The notes: generated by a model not told the origin, from the sequence alone. DNA of 64,000 bases from Microcystis aeruginosa NIES-4325 (GCF_008974145.1 NZ_BJKP01000020.1:1-64000); one strand, 5' to 3'; positions 17,729 to 27,383 are shown, counted from the stretch's first letter. A program made the numbers and translations.

Positions 17729-17873
17729 GGGCAGTAGAACAAAAAAGAGAGAGTGGGGGTAAGTTTGTATAGATAATACTAGGGAGAACTGCTATTCTTG
17801 GTCTCCCCTATCTCTATTGTACCCACCAAATCGGCAAAACACAGGCGAGGGTATTTTCAGTGATCAGTAAAGG

Positions 17874-17989
17874 GTGTGGGGTGTGGGGTGTGGGGTGTGG
17901 GGTGTGGGGTGTGGGGTGTGGGGAGAACAAAGCTGCCTTTTGCCTTTTGCCTTTTGCCTTTTGCCTTTTGCCTTTTGCCTTTTGCCTTC
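17874..17989. repeat. Two adjacent heptameric tandem repeats
   Basis: Seven perfect copies of GTGTGGG (17874-17922) are followed after eleven bases by seven copies plus a partial copy of TGCCTTT (17934-17989). Both arrays have a 7-bp period, like the short tandem heptamers (STRR) described in cyanobacteria. They separate the DUF6761-like gene from the end of the M48 protease gene. An ORF crossing them is an artefact of the periodicity. Confidence 0.95.
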
Positions 17990-17996
17990 GTATAGA

Positions 17997-18962
17997 TTAT
18001 TCATGGTTTCTTTGTCTTTTTGCCCGTTCAATTTCTGCTTGTAGTTCTGCTATTTGTCGCTGCAATCTTTCGCTTTCGCTATCATTAGCATCAATATTAA
18101 TTGAGCTTTTTACCCCTGTTTTGGCATAGTTTCCCTGGCGAATTTGACGATAGGATTCCGAGTTAAACCATTGCTGTAGATACTGGACTCTTTCCACGAA
18201 AAAAGGATGGTTAAAAAAGGAACCTTTACCGCCATTATAAATGAGAAATTTATAAATCTGGTTTAAGTTATCTTGGTCTAATTGTCGGTAGGCTTCCCCT
18301 TGACGAATAAATTCTTCTAAGTTGCATTCATGCAGATATTTTTGGCTTCCTCCTGCACATTTCATTAAAGTTCTCAGGACTAAATTTAAATCATCGGTAA
18401 CTAATAAAGCGGCGCGGTCTGCTGATAATTCGGCTTTTCTGCGCCATTCATAAAAGGCATAAACTAGACCGGTAGTAATGGCTTTTCCTAGTCCTAAGGT
18501 GATGTCTCCAAGCAAATTAGCCGCCCCCATCACCCAAAAAGACATTTGAATTAAAATACTATGATCGCATTTTAAATGACCTAATTCGTGGGCAAGAATT
18601 ACTCGAATTTCTTCTTCATCTAAGAGGTCTAAAAGGGCAGTATTAAAGACTATATAGGGATGTTCTGAACCCAAAGAATAGGCATTGGCTAAAGGGTTTT
18701 GACTGACATAAAGATTCGGTTCTGGGGACATATCTAAATCCCGCAGACATTGGCGATATATACCGTATAAAGTGGCGTATTGACGCGGGCCGACTTTTAG
18801 ATCATTGCCCATTAATAAAATTTGCTGGGGACGTTCATAGAGATATTCGGAAAAACTTTTCGCTAATAAGTCAAACCCCGGAACTGATCTTAATGCTTGT
18901 TCAGCTTGCTGATCTAGGGGATGTTTAAAAGCTTGACTGGAAATATCAGGATAAGTTGGCAT
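17997..18962 (-). CDS. M48-family zinc metallopeptidase
   Basis: 321 residues with the zinc motif HELGH at 125-129 and the third ligand Glu178 in AELSADRAAL, the arrangement of HtpX/Oma1-like M48 proteases. A hydrophobic stretch (MSFWVMGAANLLGDITLGLG, ~140-160) may be membrane-embedded, but the N-terminal membrane helices of HtpX are absent. The C-terminus is a charged coiled coil (SESERLQRQIAELQAEIERAKRQR). Likely role: membrane-associated protein quality control. Upstream lies ~260 bp of AT-rich spacer before the glycosyltransferase gene on the same strand. Confidence 0.88.
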   Translation of the reverse strand: MPTYPDISSQAFKHPLDQQAEQALRSVPGFDLLAKSFSEYLYERPQQILLMGNDLKVGPRQYATLYGIYRQCLRDLDMSPEPNLYVSQNPLANAYSLGSEHPYIVFNTALLDLLDEEEIRVILAHELGHLKCDHSILIQMSFWVMGAANLLGDITLGLGKAITTGLVYAFYEWRRKAELSADRAALLVTDDLNLVLRTLMKCAGGSQKYLHECNLEEFIRQGEAYRQLDQDNLNQIYKFLIYNGGKGSFFNHPFFVERVQYLQQWFNSESYRQIRQGNYAKTGVKSSINIDANDSESERLQRQIAELQAEIERAKRQRNHE

Positions 18963-19220
18963 ATTTTTTCAAGGAGAAAGGAAAAAAGGGAAAATAATAA
19001 TTCAGTCGTTAATCAGACATAAACTGGTATTAATTGCCAAGTTTTTTAGATTTTCTTGCCAACTTTTTCGAGAGAAATGAAGGAGTTATAGTCGGGAACT
19101 ACTTCTAGAAAACTCCGACTTTCTCAATAGGTTTTTAATTCTGCAAAATTGCGGATTCCAAAGTTGATTTGATTTCAGTGACATAGAATAGACCTGTGGG
19201 AGAAGTGAGCTTTTTTCTTG

Positions 19221-21356
19221 TTAACTATCTTTGGCAATAATTCCTAAATTTGATAACAAAGCTTGTAGGTTAGTTTGCACGGTAGCGGGTTGGTATCTCT
19301 TAATAGTTTCTAGGGAATTATCAGCGAGTTTTTGCCACAATTCCCTATTATCATAGAGTTCGATCACTGCGCAGGCAAATTCCTCGGCAGTATCGGCAAT
19401 TAAAACATCCTGATGGTCGATTAATCCCATACCTTCGGCACCAATTTTTGTGGTAATAGTGGGTAATCCTAGGGAAAGACTTTGACCTATTTTACCCTTC
19501 ATTCCCGCACCAAATCGCAGGGGAGCAACAAAAATCCGACTCTTTTGGAAATAGGGTTCTACTTCGGGAACATAACCGGTGACAATTACTTGATCACTGG
19601 CTAATTCCTTCACTTCATCCTTGAGGTTACTTCCCAATAAATTAACGGTAATATCGGGACGGGATGCCCAAACTAAGGGCATAATTTCTAAACATAACCA
19701 CTTAACTGCATCAATATTAGGAGGGTGATTATAGCTGCCAATAAATACTAAACCCGATCGCTGGTCAAAGGCAACTTTTTCTGACAGGGAAATTTCTTCA
19801 TGGATATTGGGGATTACCCAAACATTTTTCACTCCTAAAGAGGATAATACCTGCTTTTCGTCTTCGGTTACTACCACGGTTGCTTCCGCTTGGTTAGCAT
19901 AGTTTAACTCTAATTTCTGATAGGTTTGCCAACTCCAGCTAGTATTTTGATAACTGGGATCGAGATAGTCTTTTTGTCGTTTTAAACGTAGAAAATGCAG
20001 GTCAATTGTATCATAAATAATTGGTGCTTTTGTTTTTAAGCGAATTAAGTCCATATACTTATCGCACAATTCGGGCCGACACAACCAAACTCCATCTATC
20101 AGAGGTAAATATTTGATTAATTTTTCTTCTAGATTATATCTTTGCGGTGTGCCATAAATAACTTCAATTCCCAGCTGTTGCAGGACAGAAGTATAGGGTT
20201 GTTCAGGATAGCCATTATCGGGAAAGAAAATCACTGAATAGCCTAAATTGAGCAGTAGCTTAAGAATATTTAATAAACGCACACAGCCGGACTCTCGATC
20301 GTATAGTGGCACATAGGAATCGATGACTAAAATTGTCGGTTTTCCTTGTAAACGTCGGGCAGCTTTCGGTACATTATTAGCATCGTTATCTAGGTGTTTA
20401 GTTAATACCTTTGACCATTTTTCTCGAAACTTAGTTTGATTAATAACTTGATATTGTTTGATCCCACTGGAAAGGTCTGTTCCCGAGGTGATTCCTTCGT
20501 AGTGAATGACGTTAGATTGGGGTTGATAGAGGACTTGATAACCCAATTCTCGGAGGGCAAAACATAAGTCTGTATCTTCGTAATACGCGGGGATAAAGTC
20601 TTGACAAAAACCACCTAATTGCTTAAATAAGTTCGTAGGAACTAATAAACTGGCCCCCGAACAATAGTCCACGGGACGCACATAATTATATTCTGGTTCA
20701 TCGGGACTATCTAAGCGTCCATAATTCCAACCATCGGCAGAATTCCAGATAATTCCCCCCGCTTCTTGTTGTTTACTATTAGCATAAATTAACTTGGAAC
20801 CCACCGCACCAACTCGGGGATTATTGATGATTAATTTTAATAAACTTTCTAGACAATTTTCTAGAATTCTAGTGTCGTTATTGAGAAAATATAGGTATTG
20901 ACCTTTTGCTTGACTAGCCCCATAATTACAGGAACGAATAAAACCAGAGTTTTCTGCATTAGTTAATACTTTAATTCCTTTAATTAAAGTGGCTAATTGT
21001 TCTAAGGTTTCATCGCTGGAAGCATCATTAACAATGATTATTTCATAAGCTAAATCAGAACCTAGGTTAACACTTAAGGATTCCAAACAGTTAAAGGTGT
21101 AGGCAAATTGGTTATAAACAGGAATAATAATTGAGACTAAAGGATTGTCACTGCTGGCAATTTCTAGGGGCCGGGGTTCGGCTAATTTAGCACTTTCGAT
21201 CACCTGTTCTTCAAATTCAGAGGAACTCTTTCCTGTGAGAATTTTAATAATTTTTCGTTTCGTCTTTTTGAGTGCTGGTTTCCATCCTTCCTCTTGGAGA
21301 CTAAAGACAAATTTTTTGAGTAGTTTTTTAACTTTGAAAATAATCATTATTACCAT
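19221..21356 (-). CDS. Two-domain glycosyltransferase (GT2 plus GT1/GT4-like)
   Basis: About 711 residues. The start at 21356 is favoured by AGGAG six bases upstream; ATGs at 21347 and 21380 are alternatives. The first half is a GT-A (family 2) transferase: VSIIIPVYNQ, IIIVNDASSDET, YFLNNDTRI with its DxD-like metal site, and YYEDTDLCFALRELGY. The second half is a GT-B transferase with a DSYVPLYDRESGCVRL start, FIGSYNHPPNIDAVKWL and the sugar-nucleotide region FGAGMKGKIGQSLSLGLPTITT. It probably builds surface polysaccharide or glycans. The acceptor is unknown. Confidence 0.87.
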   Translation of the reverse strand: MVIMIIFKVKKLLKKFVFSLQEEGWKPALKKTKRKIIKILTGKSSSEFEEQVIESAKLAEPRPLEIASSDNPLVSIIIPVYNQFAYTFNCLESLSVNLGSDLAYEIIIVNDASSDETLEQLATLIKGIKVLTNAENSGFIRSCNYGASQAKGQYLYFLNNDTRILENCLESLLKLIINNPRVGAVGSKLIYANSKQQEAGGIIWNSADGWNYGRLDSPDEPEYNYVRPVDYCSGASLLVPTNLFKQLGGFCQDFIPAYYEDTDLCFALRELGYQVLYQPQSNVIHYEGITSGTDLSSGIKQYQVINQTKFREKWSKVLTKHLDNDANNVPKAARRLQGKPTILVIDSYVPLYDRESGCVRLLNILKLLLNLGYSVIFFPDNGYPEQPYTSVLQQLGIEVIYGTPQRYNLEEKLIKYLPLIDGVWLCRPELCDKYMDLIRLKTKAPIIYDTIDLHFLRLKRQKDYLDPSYQNTSWSWQTYQKLELNYANQAEATVVVTEDEKQVLSSLGVKNVWVIPNIHEEISLSEKVAFDQRSGLVFIGSYNHPPNIDAVKWLCLEIMPLVWASRPDITVNLLGSNLKDEVKELASDQVIVTGYVPEVEPYFQKSRIFVAPLRFGAGMKGKIGQSLSLGLPTITTKIGAEGMGLIDHQDVLIADTAEEFACAVIELYDNRELWQKLADNSLETIKRYQPATVQTNLQALLSNLGIIAKDS

Positions 21357-21595
21357 AAATACTCCTCTAGAGAAAACCAATCTTGTGCTAAATTTAAATC
21401 TCTTTCTGCTCTAACAATAGCTCCTTCCTTTAATTGTTGCTTGAGGTAGTTTCTCTGTTGTTCCATAATATATAATTTAATCGCTTCATTAATTAAACTA
21501 TTATATTCTTTTTCAGGATAATCACTACTTGTCAACCATCGATCGAGAAGTTCCATGGTATCTTCAGGGAGAGTTATCTGAAGTTGTCTGGCCAT
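21350..21595 (-). CDS. Ribbon-helix-helix antitoxin-like protein, apparently orphan
   Basis: 81 residues from ATG 21595 (MARQLQITLPEDTMELLDRWL); six codons earlier an ATG at 21613 is possible. The beta-strand RQLQITLP followed by two helices is the RHH DNA-binding pattern of CopG/MazE antitoxins. The tail (AERDLNLAQDWFSLEEYLW) resembles toxin-binding tails ending in Trp. The next gene on the strand is a glycosyltransferase, not a toxin, and the two overlap by about 7 bases. It is either an orphan antitoxin or a small regulator. Confidence 0.65.
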   Translation of the reverse strand: MARQLQITLPEDTMELLDRWLTSSDYPEKEYNSLINEAIKLYIMEQQRNYLKQQLKEGAIVRAERDLNLAQDWFSLEEYLW

Positions 21596-21650
21596 TTTGT
21601 CTTTTCTAACCATATCTAGGCAATAACAATTATAAACCCCTAGAGCGATT

Positions 21651-23276
21651 TTAGTTGCTGTCGGGATAAATTCTCGGGGCTGCGGCGATTAATTTTTGGG
21701 TGTAGGGGTGTTGGGGATGGCTAAAAATCTGTTCAGTGTCACCCATTTCAACAATTTTACCCGCAGTCATCACCGCAATTCGATCGCAGAGGAATCTCGC
21801 TAACCAAAGATCATGAGTTATAAATAAATAAGTGAGATTAAATAACTTTTGTAACTCTAACATTAACTCTAAAACCTGTGTCTGAACACTAGCATCAAGC
21901 ATACTAACTGGTTCATCACAAATAACTAATTCCGGACGAGTAATTAAAGCGCGAGCAATGGCTACCCTTTGCTGTTGTCCTCCCGATAACTCCCTAGGAT
22001 AGCGTCGATAAAATTCCTCTACTGGTGTCAAACCGACTCGATCTAACATTTCTAAAACCTGTTTTTTTGCCGTTTCTAGACTAATTTTTTGATGGATCAA
22101 AAGCGGATCGGCGATACTTTCTCCCACCGTCATTAGAGGATTAAGACAAGCGAGAGGATCCTGAAAAATCATCTGCATTAAGCGCCGTTTGGGACGCATT
22201 TTTTCCCCCGACAAAGGGGTTAAATCTTCTCCTAAAAATTCCACTTTTCCCCCAGTGGGTTTAATTAACTGTAATAGGGTTCGCGATAGGGTACTTTTCC
22301 CACATCCCGACTCCCCAACTAAACCGAAAATTTCCCCTCGATACAGTTCAAAATTCACTTCATCCACCGCTTTAATAAATTTCTTTTCTTTTTTTAAAAA
22401 ACTATCTAAAAAGTTACCTTCTAGGGTATAATACTGTTTTAAATTGTCCACCTTTAACACCGTTTCTTTGCCTTGAATTGCTGTTGATTTTTCCTCCCGT
22501 AACTGTAGGTGTAAAGCAGCGGACAAAAGAGAACGAGTGTAGGGGTGTTGAGGTGTATTAAAAACTGTTTTTATCGCTCCCGATTCGACAATTTTGCCCC
22601 CCTGCATCACCGCTAATTGATCGCAATATTCTCCCACCATCGCTAAATCATGGGAAATTAACAATAATCCCATCTGTTCCTCGCTGCATAAACGCTTTAA
22701 TTCCCGCAGAATTTCCGCCGAAACTGTCACATCTAAACTGGTGGTGGGTTCATCGGCAATAATTAACTTAGGGTTTAATAATAAAGCTAAAGCAATAGCC
22801 ACTCTTTGCCGCATTCCCCCGCTAAATTCGTGAGGATATTGGGACCAACGATTAGCGGGAATTTTTACTTTTTCTAGGACGGTACAAGCTTGACTTTTAG
22901 CTTGACGATAGGTTAAATTTCCTCGATGAGCTTGCAAGGTTTCCACACAATGATCGCCAATAGTCATCAGCGGATCCAGTCGCGTCATCGGATCTTGAAA
23001 CACTAATCCCACCGCTTCCCCGCGAAACTTTTCTAACTGTTTGCTAGACAAAGATAAAAGCGATCGCCCTTCAAAGGTAATCTCACCTTCCACATGAGTG
23101 TGATTAGGTAATAACCTTAAAATAGCCTTACCGATGGTCGATTTTCCACAACCAGATTCACCCACTAATCCCAGAGTTTCCCCTTTGCCTATACTAAAAG
23201 ATACCCCATCGATCGCCCAAGAGGGAGAACTTAATTCGGTCGGGTAGGCAATTTTTAGGTCTTTAATTTCCAACAT
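21651..23276 (-). CDS. Fused double ABC ATPase for peptide-type uptake (DppD-DppF/YejF-like)
   Basis: 541 residues holding two complete nucleotide-binding domains. Each has Walker A GESGCGKST (near residues 38 and 315). The signatures are SGGMRQRVAIA and SGGQQQRVAIA, the Walker B motifs LIIADEPTT and LVICDEPVS, and each ends with a PQHPYT motif typical of oligopeptide/nickel transporter ATPases. Such fusions energise peptide permeases of the Dpp/Opp/Yej class. Permease and binding-protein genes are not adjacent, a common situation in cyanobacteria. Confidence 0.92.
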   Translation of the reverse strand: MLEIKDLKIAYPTELSSPSWAIDGVSFSIGKGETLGLVGESGCGKSTIGKAILRLLPNHTHVEGEITFEGRSLLSLSSKQLEKFRGEAVGLVFQDPMTRLDPLMTIGDHCVETLQAHRGNLTYRQAKSQACTVLEKVKIPANRWSQYPHEFSGGMRQRVAIALALLLNPKLIIADEPTTSLDVTVSAEILRELKRLCSEEQMGLLLISHDLAMVGEYCDQLAVMQGGKIVESGAIKTVFNTPQHPYTRSLLSAALHLQLREEKSTAIQGKETVLKVDNLKQYYTLEGNFLDSFLKKEKKFIKAVDEVNFELYRGEIFGLVGESGCGKSTLSRTLLQLIKPTGGKVEFLGEDLTPLSGEKMRPKRRLMQMIFQDPLACLNPLMTVGESIADPLLIHQKISLETAKKQVLEMLDRVGLTPVEEFYRRYPRELSGGQQQRVAIARALITRPELVICDEPVSMLDASVQTQVLELMLELQKLFNLTYLFITHDLWLARFLCDRIAVMTAGKIVEMGDTEQIFSHPQHPYTQKLIAAAPRIYPDSN

Positions 23277-23351
23277 GAGGCGATCGGTAAGGATAAAAGT
23301 TAGGACTTAGGGTCAAGTATGCCACACAAATGGCGATCGAGCATTTAATTA

Positions 23352-23708
23352 CTAATCGACAACTGCCCCTAACAAAACCCGACAATACCCCTTTAAAGTT
23401 GCCACTCGATCGCTAATTATCTGTAAACGCTTCTCCCGTCCTTGCCGGGCTGAGGCCAAAAAAAACCAGTCCGTCTCCAGCAATCGCCAGGATCGATATA
23501 GTTCCGTCTGGACCGCGCGCCAACGATTAGCGACTTCTGGGCTGAAATTGTCATCATTTAGTGACAATATCTCCCCTGCTAGACAGGTTTGTAAAGCTTG
23601 AAAAGATTTTGATCCCGTGGGGACATCCCCATCCAGAAGGGCAAGACTGAAATCCTCCAGTTTTCTTAACAAAGATTCGTAGGCTTGACGGTAATTTTTC
23701 GGTAGCAT
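23352..23708 (-). CDS. patD: Small helical cyanobacterial protein, PatD-like
   Basis: 118 residues from ATG 23708 (MLPKNYRQAYESLLRKLEDF), entirely helical in pattern, with SWRLLETDWFFLASARQGREKRLQ and a closing LKGYCRVLLG. I recognise this, with moderate confidence, as the PatD family, named for its effect on heterocyst frequency in Anabaena. Nothing else here suggests a heterocyst former, so its job is probably more general and unknown. It is divergent from rsh, with ~220 bp between them. Confidence 0.5.
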   Translation of the reverse strand: MLPKNYRQAYESLLRKLEDFSLALLDGDVPTGSKSFQALQTCLAGEILSLNDDNFSPEVANRWRAVQTELYRSWRLLETDWFFLASARQGREKRLQIISDRVATLKGYCRVLLGAVVD

Positions 23709-23929
23709 CCAATACAAAGCGCGTTAGAATTTGTTACATAAGATTAACGATTTGTCTTCACGGTTGCAAGTCCTCCTCCTGACTGGAGACAAAAACTTAA
23801 AAGAATCTCGCCTTTTTCGCCGATAAGTCCGATTCCAGTGTTAGAAAATTAAGCAGTCTGGCATCCCTTCGGCCTAATAATTTTCTATTTATCTGTCTCC
23901 ACCACCCCTATTATCCCCCTGATCTAACC

Positions 23930-26227
23930 ATGAACGCCATCACTGCCCCCCAACCAGAAATCCTCACCGCCCTTCCCCGGGCCACGGAACCGAAAAAAGC
24001 GTTAGTTTTACCCGATTGGCTGCAAGAATGCCTAATTAACCACGAAAACGACCCTCAGAATCCCGATATCGATTTAATCTGTCGGGCCTTTAATTTCGCC
24101 TACAAACTCCACGAGGGACAGTATCGCAAATCTGGGGAACCCTATATCGCCCATCCCATAGCCGTGGCGGGATTACTGCGGGATCTCGGGGGTGATGGGG
24201 CAATGATCGCGGCAGGATTCCTTCACGATGTGGTGGAAGATACGGAAGTCACCCCCGAAGAAATCGAGGCTAGATTCGGTGTTGAGGTGCGTAATTTGGT
24301 GGAAGCGGTGACAAAACTCTCCAAATTCAACTTTTCTAGCAAAACTGAACGGCAAGCGGAGAATTTTCGCCGAATGTTCCTGGCGATGGCTCAAGATATC
24401 CGCGTCATTGTGGTAAAATTAGCCGATCGCCTGCACAATATGCAAACCCTCGAACACCTTAACCCGCAACAGCAGCAACGCATCGCCCTCGAAACTAGAG
24501 AAATCTTTGCTCCTCTGGCTAACCGTTTAGGGATTGGGCGATTTAAATGGGAATTAGAGGATTTATGCTTTAAATACCTCGAACCCGATGCTTATCGCGC
24601 CGTGCAGTTATTGGTATCGGAAAAACGCATTGATCGAGAGGCCCGCATCGAAACCGTTATTAACACATTGCGGGAAAAATTGCAAGAAATTGGCATAAAA
24701 GTTCTTGATTTACAAGGTCGCCCCAAACATCTCTACGGCATCTATCATAAAATGCACAATCAGGGCAAGGAATTCGAGCAGATTTATGATATCGCCGCCG
24801 TCCGCATTATCGTCGAAACTAAAGAAGAATGTTATCGTTGTTTAGCCATAGTTCACGACCAATTTACCCCGATTCCCAACCGTTTTAAAGACTATATCGG
24901 TTTACCAAAAGCTAACCGTTATCAATCCCTCCATACCACCGTTGTTGGGTTAAATGCCCGCCCCCTAGAGGTGCAGATTCGCACCCTAGAAATGCACCAT
25001 GTTGCTGAATACGGGATTGCAGCCCATTGGAAGTATAAAGAAACCGGTTCTAGTCAGACAACTTTAACCGCCGAGGATGAAAAATTCGCTTGGCTGCGTA
25101 ATCTTCTCGACTGGCAAAAAGACCTGAAAGATGGCCAAGAATACATGGATGGCCTAAAAAATAATTTCTTTGAAGAAGATATCTATGTTTTCACCCCTAA
25201 AGGTGATGTGGTGGCCCTGGCCCAAGGTGCGACACCGGTAGATTTTGCCTATCATATTCATAGCGAAGTAGGTAATCAGATGAAAGGGGCAAGAATTAAT
25301 GGTAAATGGTCAGTTCTTGATGCTCCCTTGCAAAATGGTGATCTGGTGGAAATTCTCACCAGCAAAAATAGTCACCCTAGTTTAGATTGGTTAAATTTTG
25401 TCGTTACTCCTAGCGCCAGAAATCGCATCCGGCAATGGTACAAAAAATCGCGCCGAGAAGAAAATATTAGCCGAGGTCGTGATTTATTAGAGAAAGAATT
25501 GGGGAAAACTGGCTTCGATGCCCTGCTGAAATCGGAACGAATGCAATCGGTGGCTAAACAGTGCAATTATGTGGCAGTAGATGATTTATTGGCGGCTTTG
25601 GGTTACGGCGAAGTTACCCTAAAAAATGTGGTTAATCGTCTGCAAGAAACAGTTAAAAATCAACAGGAAATTTTAACAGCTAAAAATCCGCCCGATGTCC
25701 TGACTGATGCCCAATTGATTCTACCACCTCCTCCCGTTCAAAGGGCTTTACCCGTCAGTAAATCACCGATCGCCGGTGTGGAGGGATTAGTCTATCGTTT
25801 AGCCGGTTGTTGTTGTCCTTTACCCGGAGAAAATATTACTGGTATAGTCGCCCATGCGGGGGAAGGTATTGTTATTCACCGTCAAGGCTGCTCGAATGTG
25901 GAAAGAGCCGAAGCTGAACGCTTAATTCCTGTTAGTTGGAATCCCGTAGATGAGCAGGGACGTTATCCAACTTATCCGGTAAATATTCAGATTGAAGTGA
26001 TTGATCGCGTCGGGGTTTTAAAAGATATTCTCTCTCGTTTAAGTGACCAAAATATTAACGTTCGCAATGCCGGAGTTAAGACTAATTTCGGTAAACCCGC
26101 TTTAATTTCCCTGAAAATTGAAGTAAAAGACCTGCAACAATTTGAACGCTGTGTTAGTCAAATTAAGCTGATGAGCGATATTTTAAACGTTCGTCGCACC
26201 AGTCAGGTAAAAAGCGATCGAGAGTAG
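23930..26227 (+). CDS. rsh: Bifunctional (p)ppGpp synthetase/hydrolase, RSH family
   Basis: 765 residues, full-length long RSH. The HD hydrolase domain is intact (HPIAVAGLL, FLHDVVEDT near 95, VKLADRLHNMQTL). The synthetase domain carries GRPKHLYGIYHKM and YQSLHTTVVG. TGS (IYVFTPKGDVVALAQGATPVDFAYHIHSEVG, ~410), a Cys-rich conserved region (RLAGCCCPLPGENITG) and a C-terminal ACT domain (IEVIDRVGVLKDILSRLSDQNINV) follow. It makes and degrades the stringent alarmone during nutrient or light stress. The start MNAITAPQPEIL is the only reasonable one. Confidence 0.94.
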   Translation: MNAITAPQPEILTALPRATEPKKALVLPDWLQECLINHENDPQNPDIDLICRAFNFAYKLHEGQYRKSGEPYIAHPIAVAGLLRDLGGDGAMIAAGFLHDVVEDTEVTPEEIEARFGVEVRNLVEAVTKLSKFNFSSKTERQAENFRRMFLAMAQDIRVIVVKLADRLHNMQTLEHLNPQQQQRIALETREIFAPLANRLGIGRFKWELEDLCFKYLEPDAYRAVQLLVSEKRIDREARIETVINTLREKLQEIGIKVLDLQGRPKHLYGIYHKMHNQGKEFEQIYDIAAVRIIVETKEECYRCLAIVHDQFTPIPNRFKDYIGLPKANRYQSLHTTVVGLNARPLEVQIRTLEMHHVAEYGIAAHWKYKETGSSQTTLTAEDEKFAWLRNLLDWQKDLKDGQEYMDGLKNNFFEEDIYVFTPKGDVVALAQGATPVDFAYHIHSEVGNQMKGARINGKWSVLDAPLQNGDLVEILTSKNSHPSLDWLNFVVTPSARNRIRQWYKKSRREENISRGRDLLEKELGKTGFDALLKSERMQSVAKQCNYVAVDDLLAALGYGEVTLKNVVNRLQETVKNQQEILTAKNPPDVLTDAQLILPPPPVQRALPVSKSPIAGVEGLVYRLAGCCCPLPGENITGIVAHAGEGIVIHRQGCSNVERAEAERLIPVSWNPVDEQGRYPTYPVNIQIEVIDRVGVLKDILSRLSDQNINVRNAGVKTNFGKPALISLKIEVKDLQQFERCVSQIKLMSDILNVRRTSQVKSDRE

Positions 26228-26410
26228 GGTGAACCTGAAATTGCTACTCATATCCCCCAAACCCCGGACCGCCTTAGCTTTGGAAGTGGGATGCTGACAC
26301 TGACTAAAACCATGATGGCAATATCGGCACTTTTTGTCACCGAACAGCGTAGGATCGATAATTAATCTGAGCGCAAAAATCCCTATGTTATTATCCCTAC
26401 TGTCAGTCAT
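26183..26410 (-). CDS. Possible small Cys/His-rich protein antisense to the rsh-wecA/tagO junction
   Basis: A 75-residue frame on the minus strand fills the 157-bp gap between rsh and the next gene and overlaps both. Its core reads DPTLFGDKKCRYCHHGFSQCQHPTSKAKAVRGLGDM: a CxxC followed by Cys and His residues in a spacing suited to zinc, with codon choice like real genes here. The start is uncertain because the ATG at 26410 lies inside the neighbour. I do not recognise the family, and it could be a chance frame. Confidence 0.35.
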   Translation of the reverse strand: MTDSRDNNIGIFALRLIIDPTLFGDKKCRYCHHGFSQCQHPTSKAKAVRGLGDMSSNFRFTLLSIAFYLTGATNV

Positions 26411-27383
26411 CAGTTTTCTGATCAGTTTTCTGGTGGTTGCCCTGATTAAACAACGTTTTAGTCAACAATTGTTAGATATTCCCAATGAGCGTAGCAGCCA
26501 TAGTCAACCCACACCTAGGGGGGGTGGACTCGGTTTTGTCGTCGCTTTTGCTCTGACCGGCGGCCTCAGTTATTTTCTCCTTCCTCCTTCCCTACCTCTC
26601 ATTCCCCTGTGGTTGTCCCTGACTCCTTTGATTATTATCGGCCTTCTCGATGATCGTCGCGGTATTCCCTCTAGTATTCGCTATTTAGTGCAGTTATCCT
26701 CCGCTAGTGTTGCGGTTACTTTTTTCGGTGCTTTTCCCCAATCGTGGCTATTAGATTTGGGTTTTGTCGGCAAAATTTTGGCTATTATTCTCACAATTAT
26801 CGGCCTGACTGCGATCATTAATTTTTATAATTTTATGGATGGTCTCGATGGCTTGGTGGCTGGGTGTACGGCGGTACAATTAGGATTTCTCGCTCTCTAT
26901 TTTCAGCAACCAATTTTATGGCTTTTAGTGGCAGCTTTAGGCGGTTTTCTCCTCTGGAATTGGTCGCCAGCGAAAATTTTTATGGGCGATGTGGGTAGCA
27001 CCAGTCTGGGGGCAATTGTCGCTATAGTTTTACTTAATAACCAGGGCGATCAAGGTCAAGCTTGGTCAGCTTTGACTATCACTTTTCCTCTGATTGGTGA
27101 TGCTATTTATACCCTGATTTGTCGATTATTTAGAAAGGAAAATATCTTCCAAGCTCACCGCAGTCACCTTTATCAAAGATTACAAAAGTCTGGCTTGTCT
27201 CATTCACAAGTAGCGATTATTTATATGGTGGTAACTCTCCTGATTGCTATTAGTGTTAACTACTTAGGAAACCTAGGAGCATGGCTGAGTTTACCTCTGA
27301 TTCTAGGATTAATTGTTATCGGAGAAATTTATCTGAACAGGAGAGTTAGCGAGCATAATTTAGCGGTGACAAGAAAAGAATAA
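26385..27383 (+). CDS. Polyprenyl-phosphate sugar-1-phosphate transferase (WecA/TagO/MraY superfamily)
   Basis: 332 residues from ATG 26385; the frame extends upstream without a good start. About ten hydrophobic membrane segments, with the cytoplasmic motifs HSQPTPRGGGLGF, GLLDDRRGIP (paired Asp), NFYNFMDGLDGL and FMGDVGSTSLG and a late HRSHLYQRL loop. These are the metal- and uridine-binding sites of enzymes that move GlcNAc-1-phosphate (or similar) to a lipid carrier, starting surface-glycan synthesis. The exact sugar cannot be told from sequence. Confidence 0.88.
   Translation: MLLSLLSVISFLISFLVVALIKQRFSQQLLDIPNERSSHSQPTPRGGGLGFVVAFALTGGLSYFLLPPSLPLIPLWLSLTPLIIIGLLDDRRGIPSSIRYLVQLSSASVAVTFFGAFPQSWLLDLGFVGKILAIILTIIGLTAIINFYNFMDGLDGLVAGCTAVQLGFLALYFQQPILWLLVAALGGFLLWNWSPAKIFMGDVGSTSLGAIVAIVLLNNQGDQGQAWSALTITFPLIGDAIYTLICRLFRKENIFQAHRSHLYQRLQKSGLSHSQVAIIYMVVTLLIAISVNYLGNLGAWLSLPLILGLIVIGEIYLNRRVSEHNLAVTRKE

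Noticed and set aside
17874-17989. Possible CRISPR array
   Set aside because: Perfect 7-bp tandem units without spacers; no cas genes in the window.
17860-18129. 89-codon frame rich in GVWGVGCG and FCLLPFA
   Set aside because: Produced by the two heptamer arrays; each heptamer triplet cycle encodes the same seven residues.
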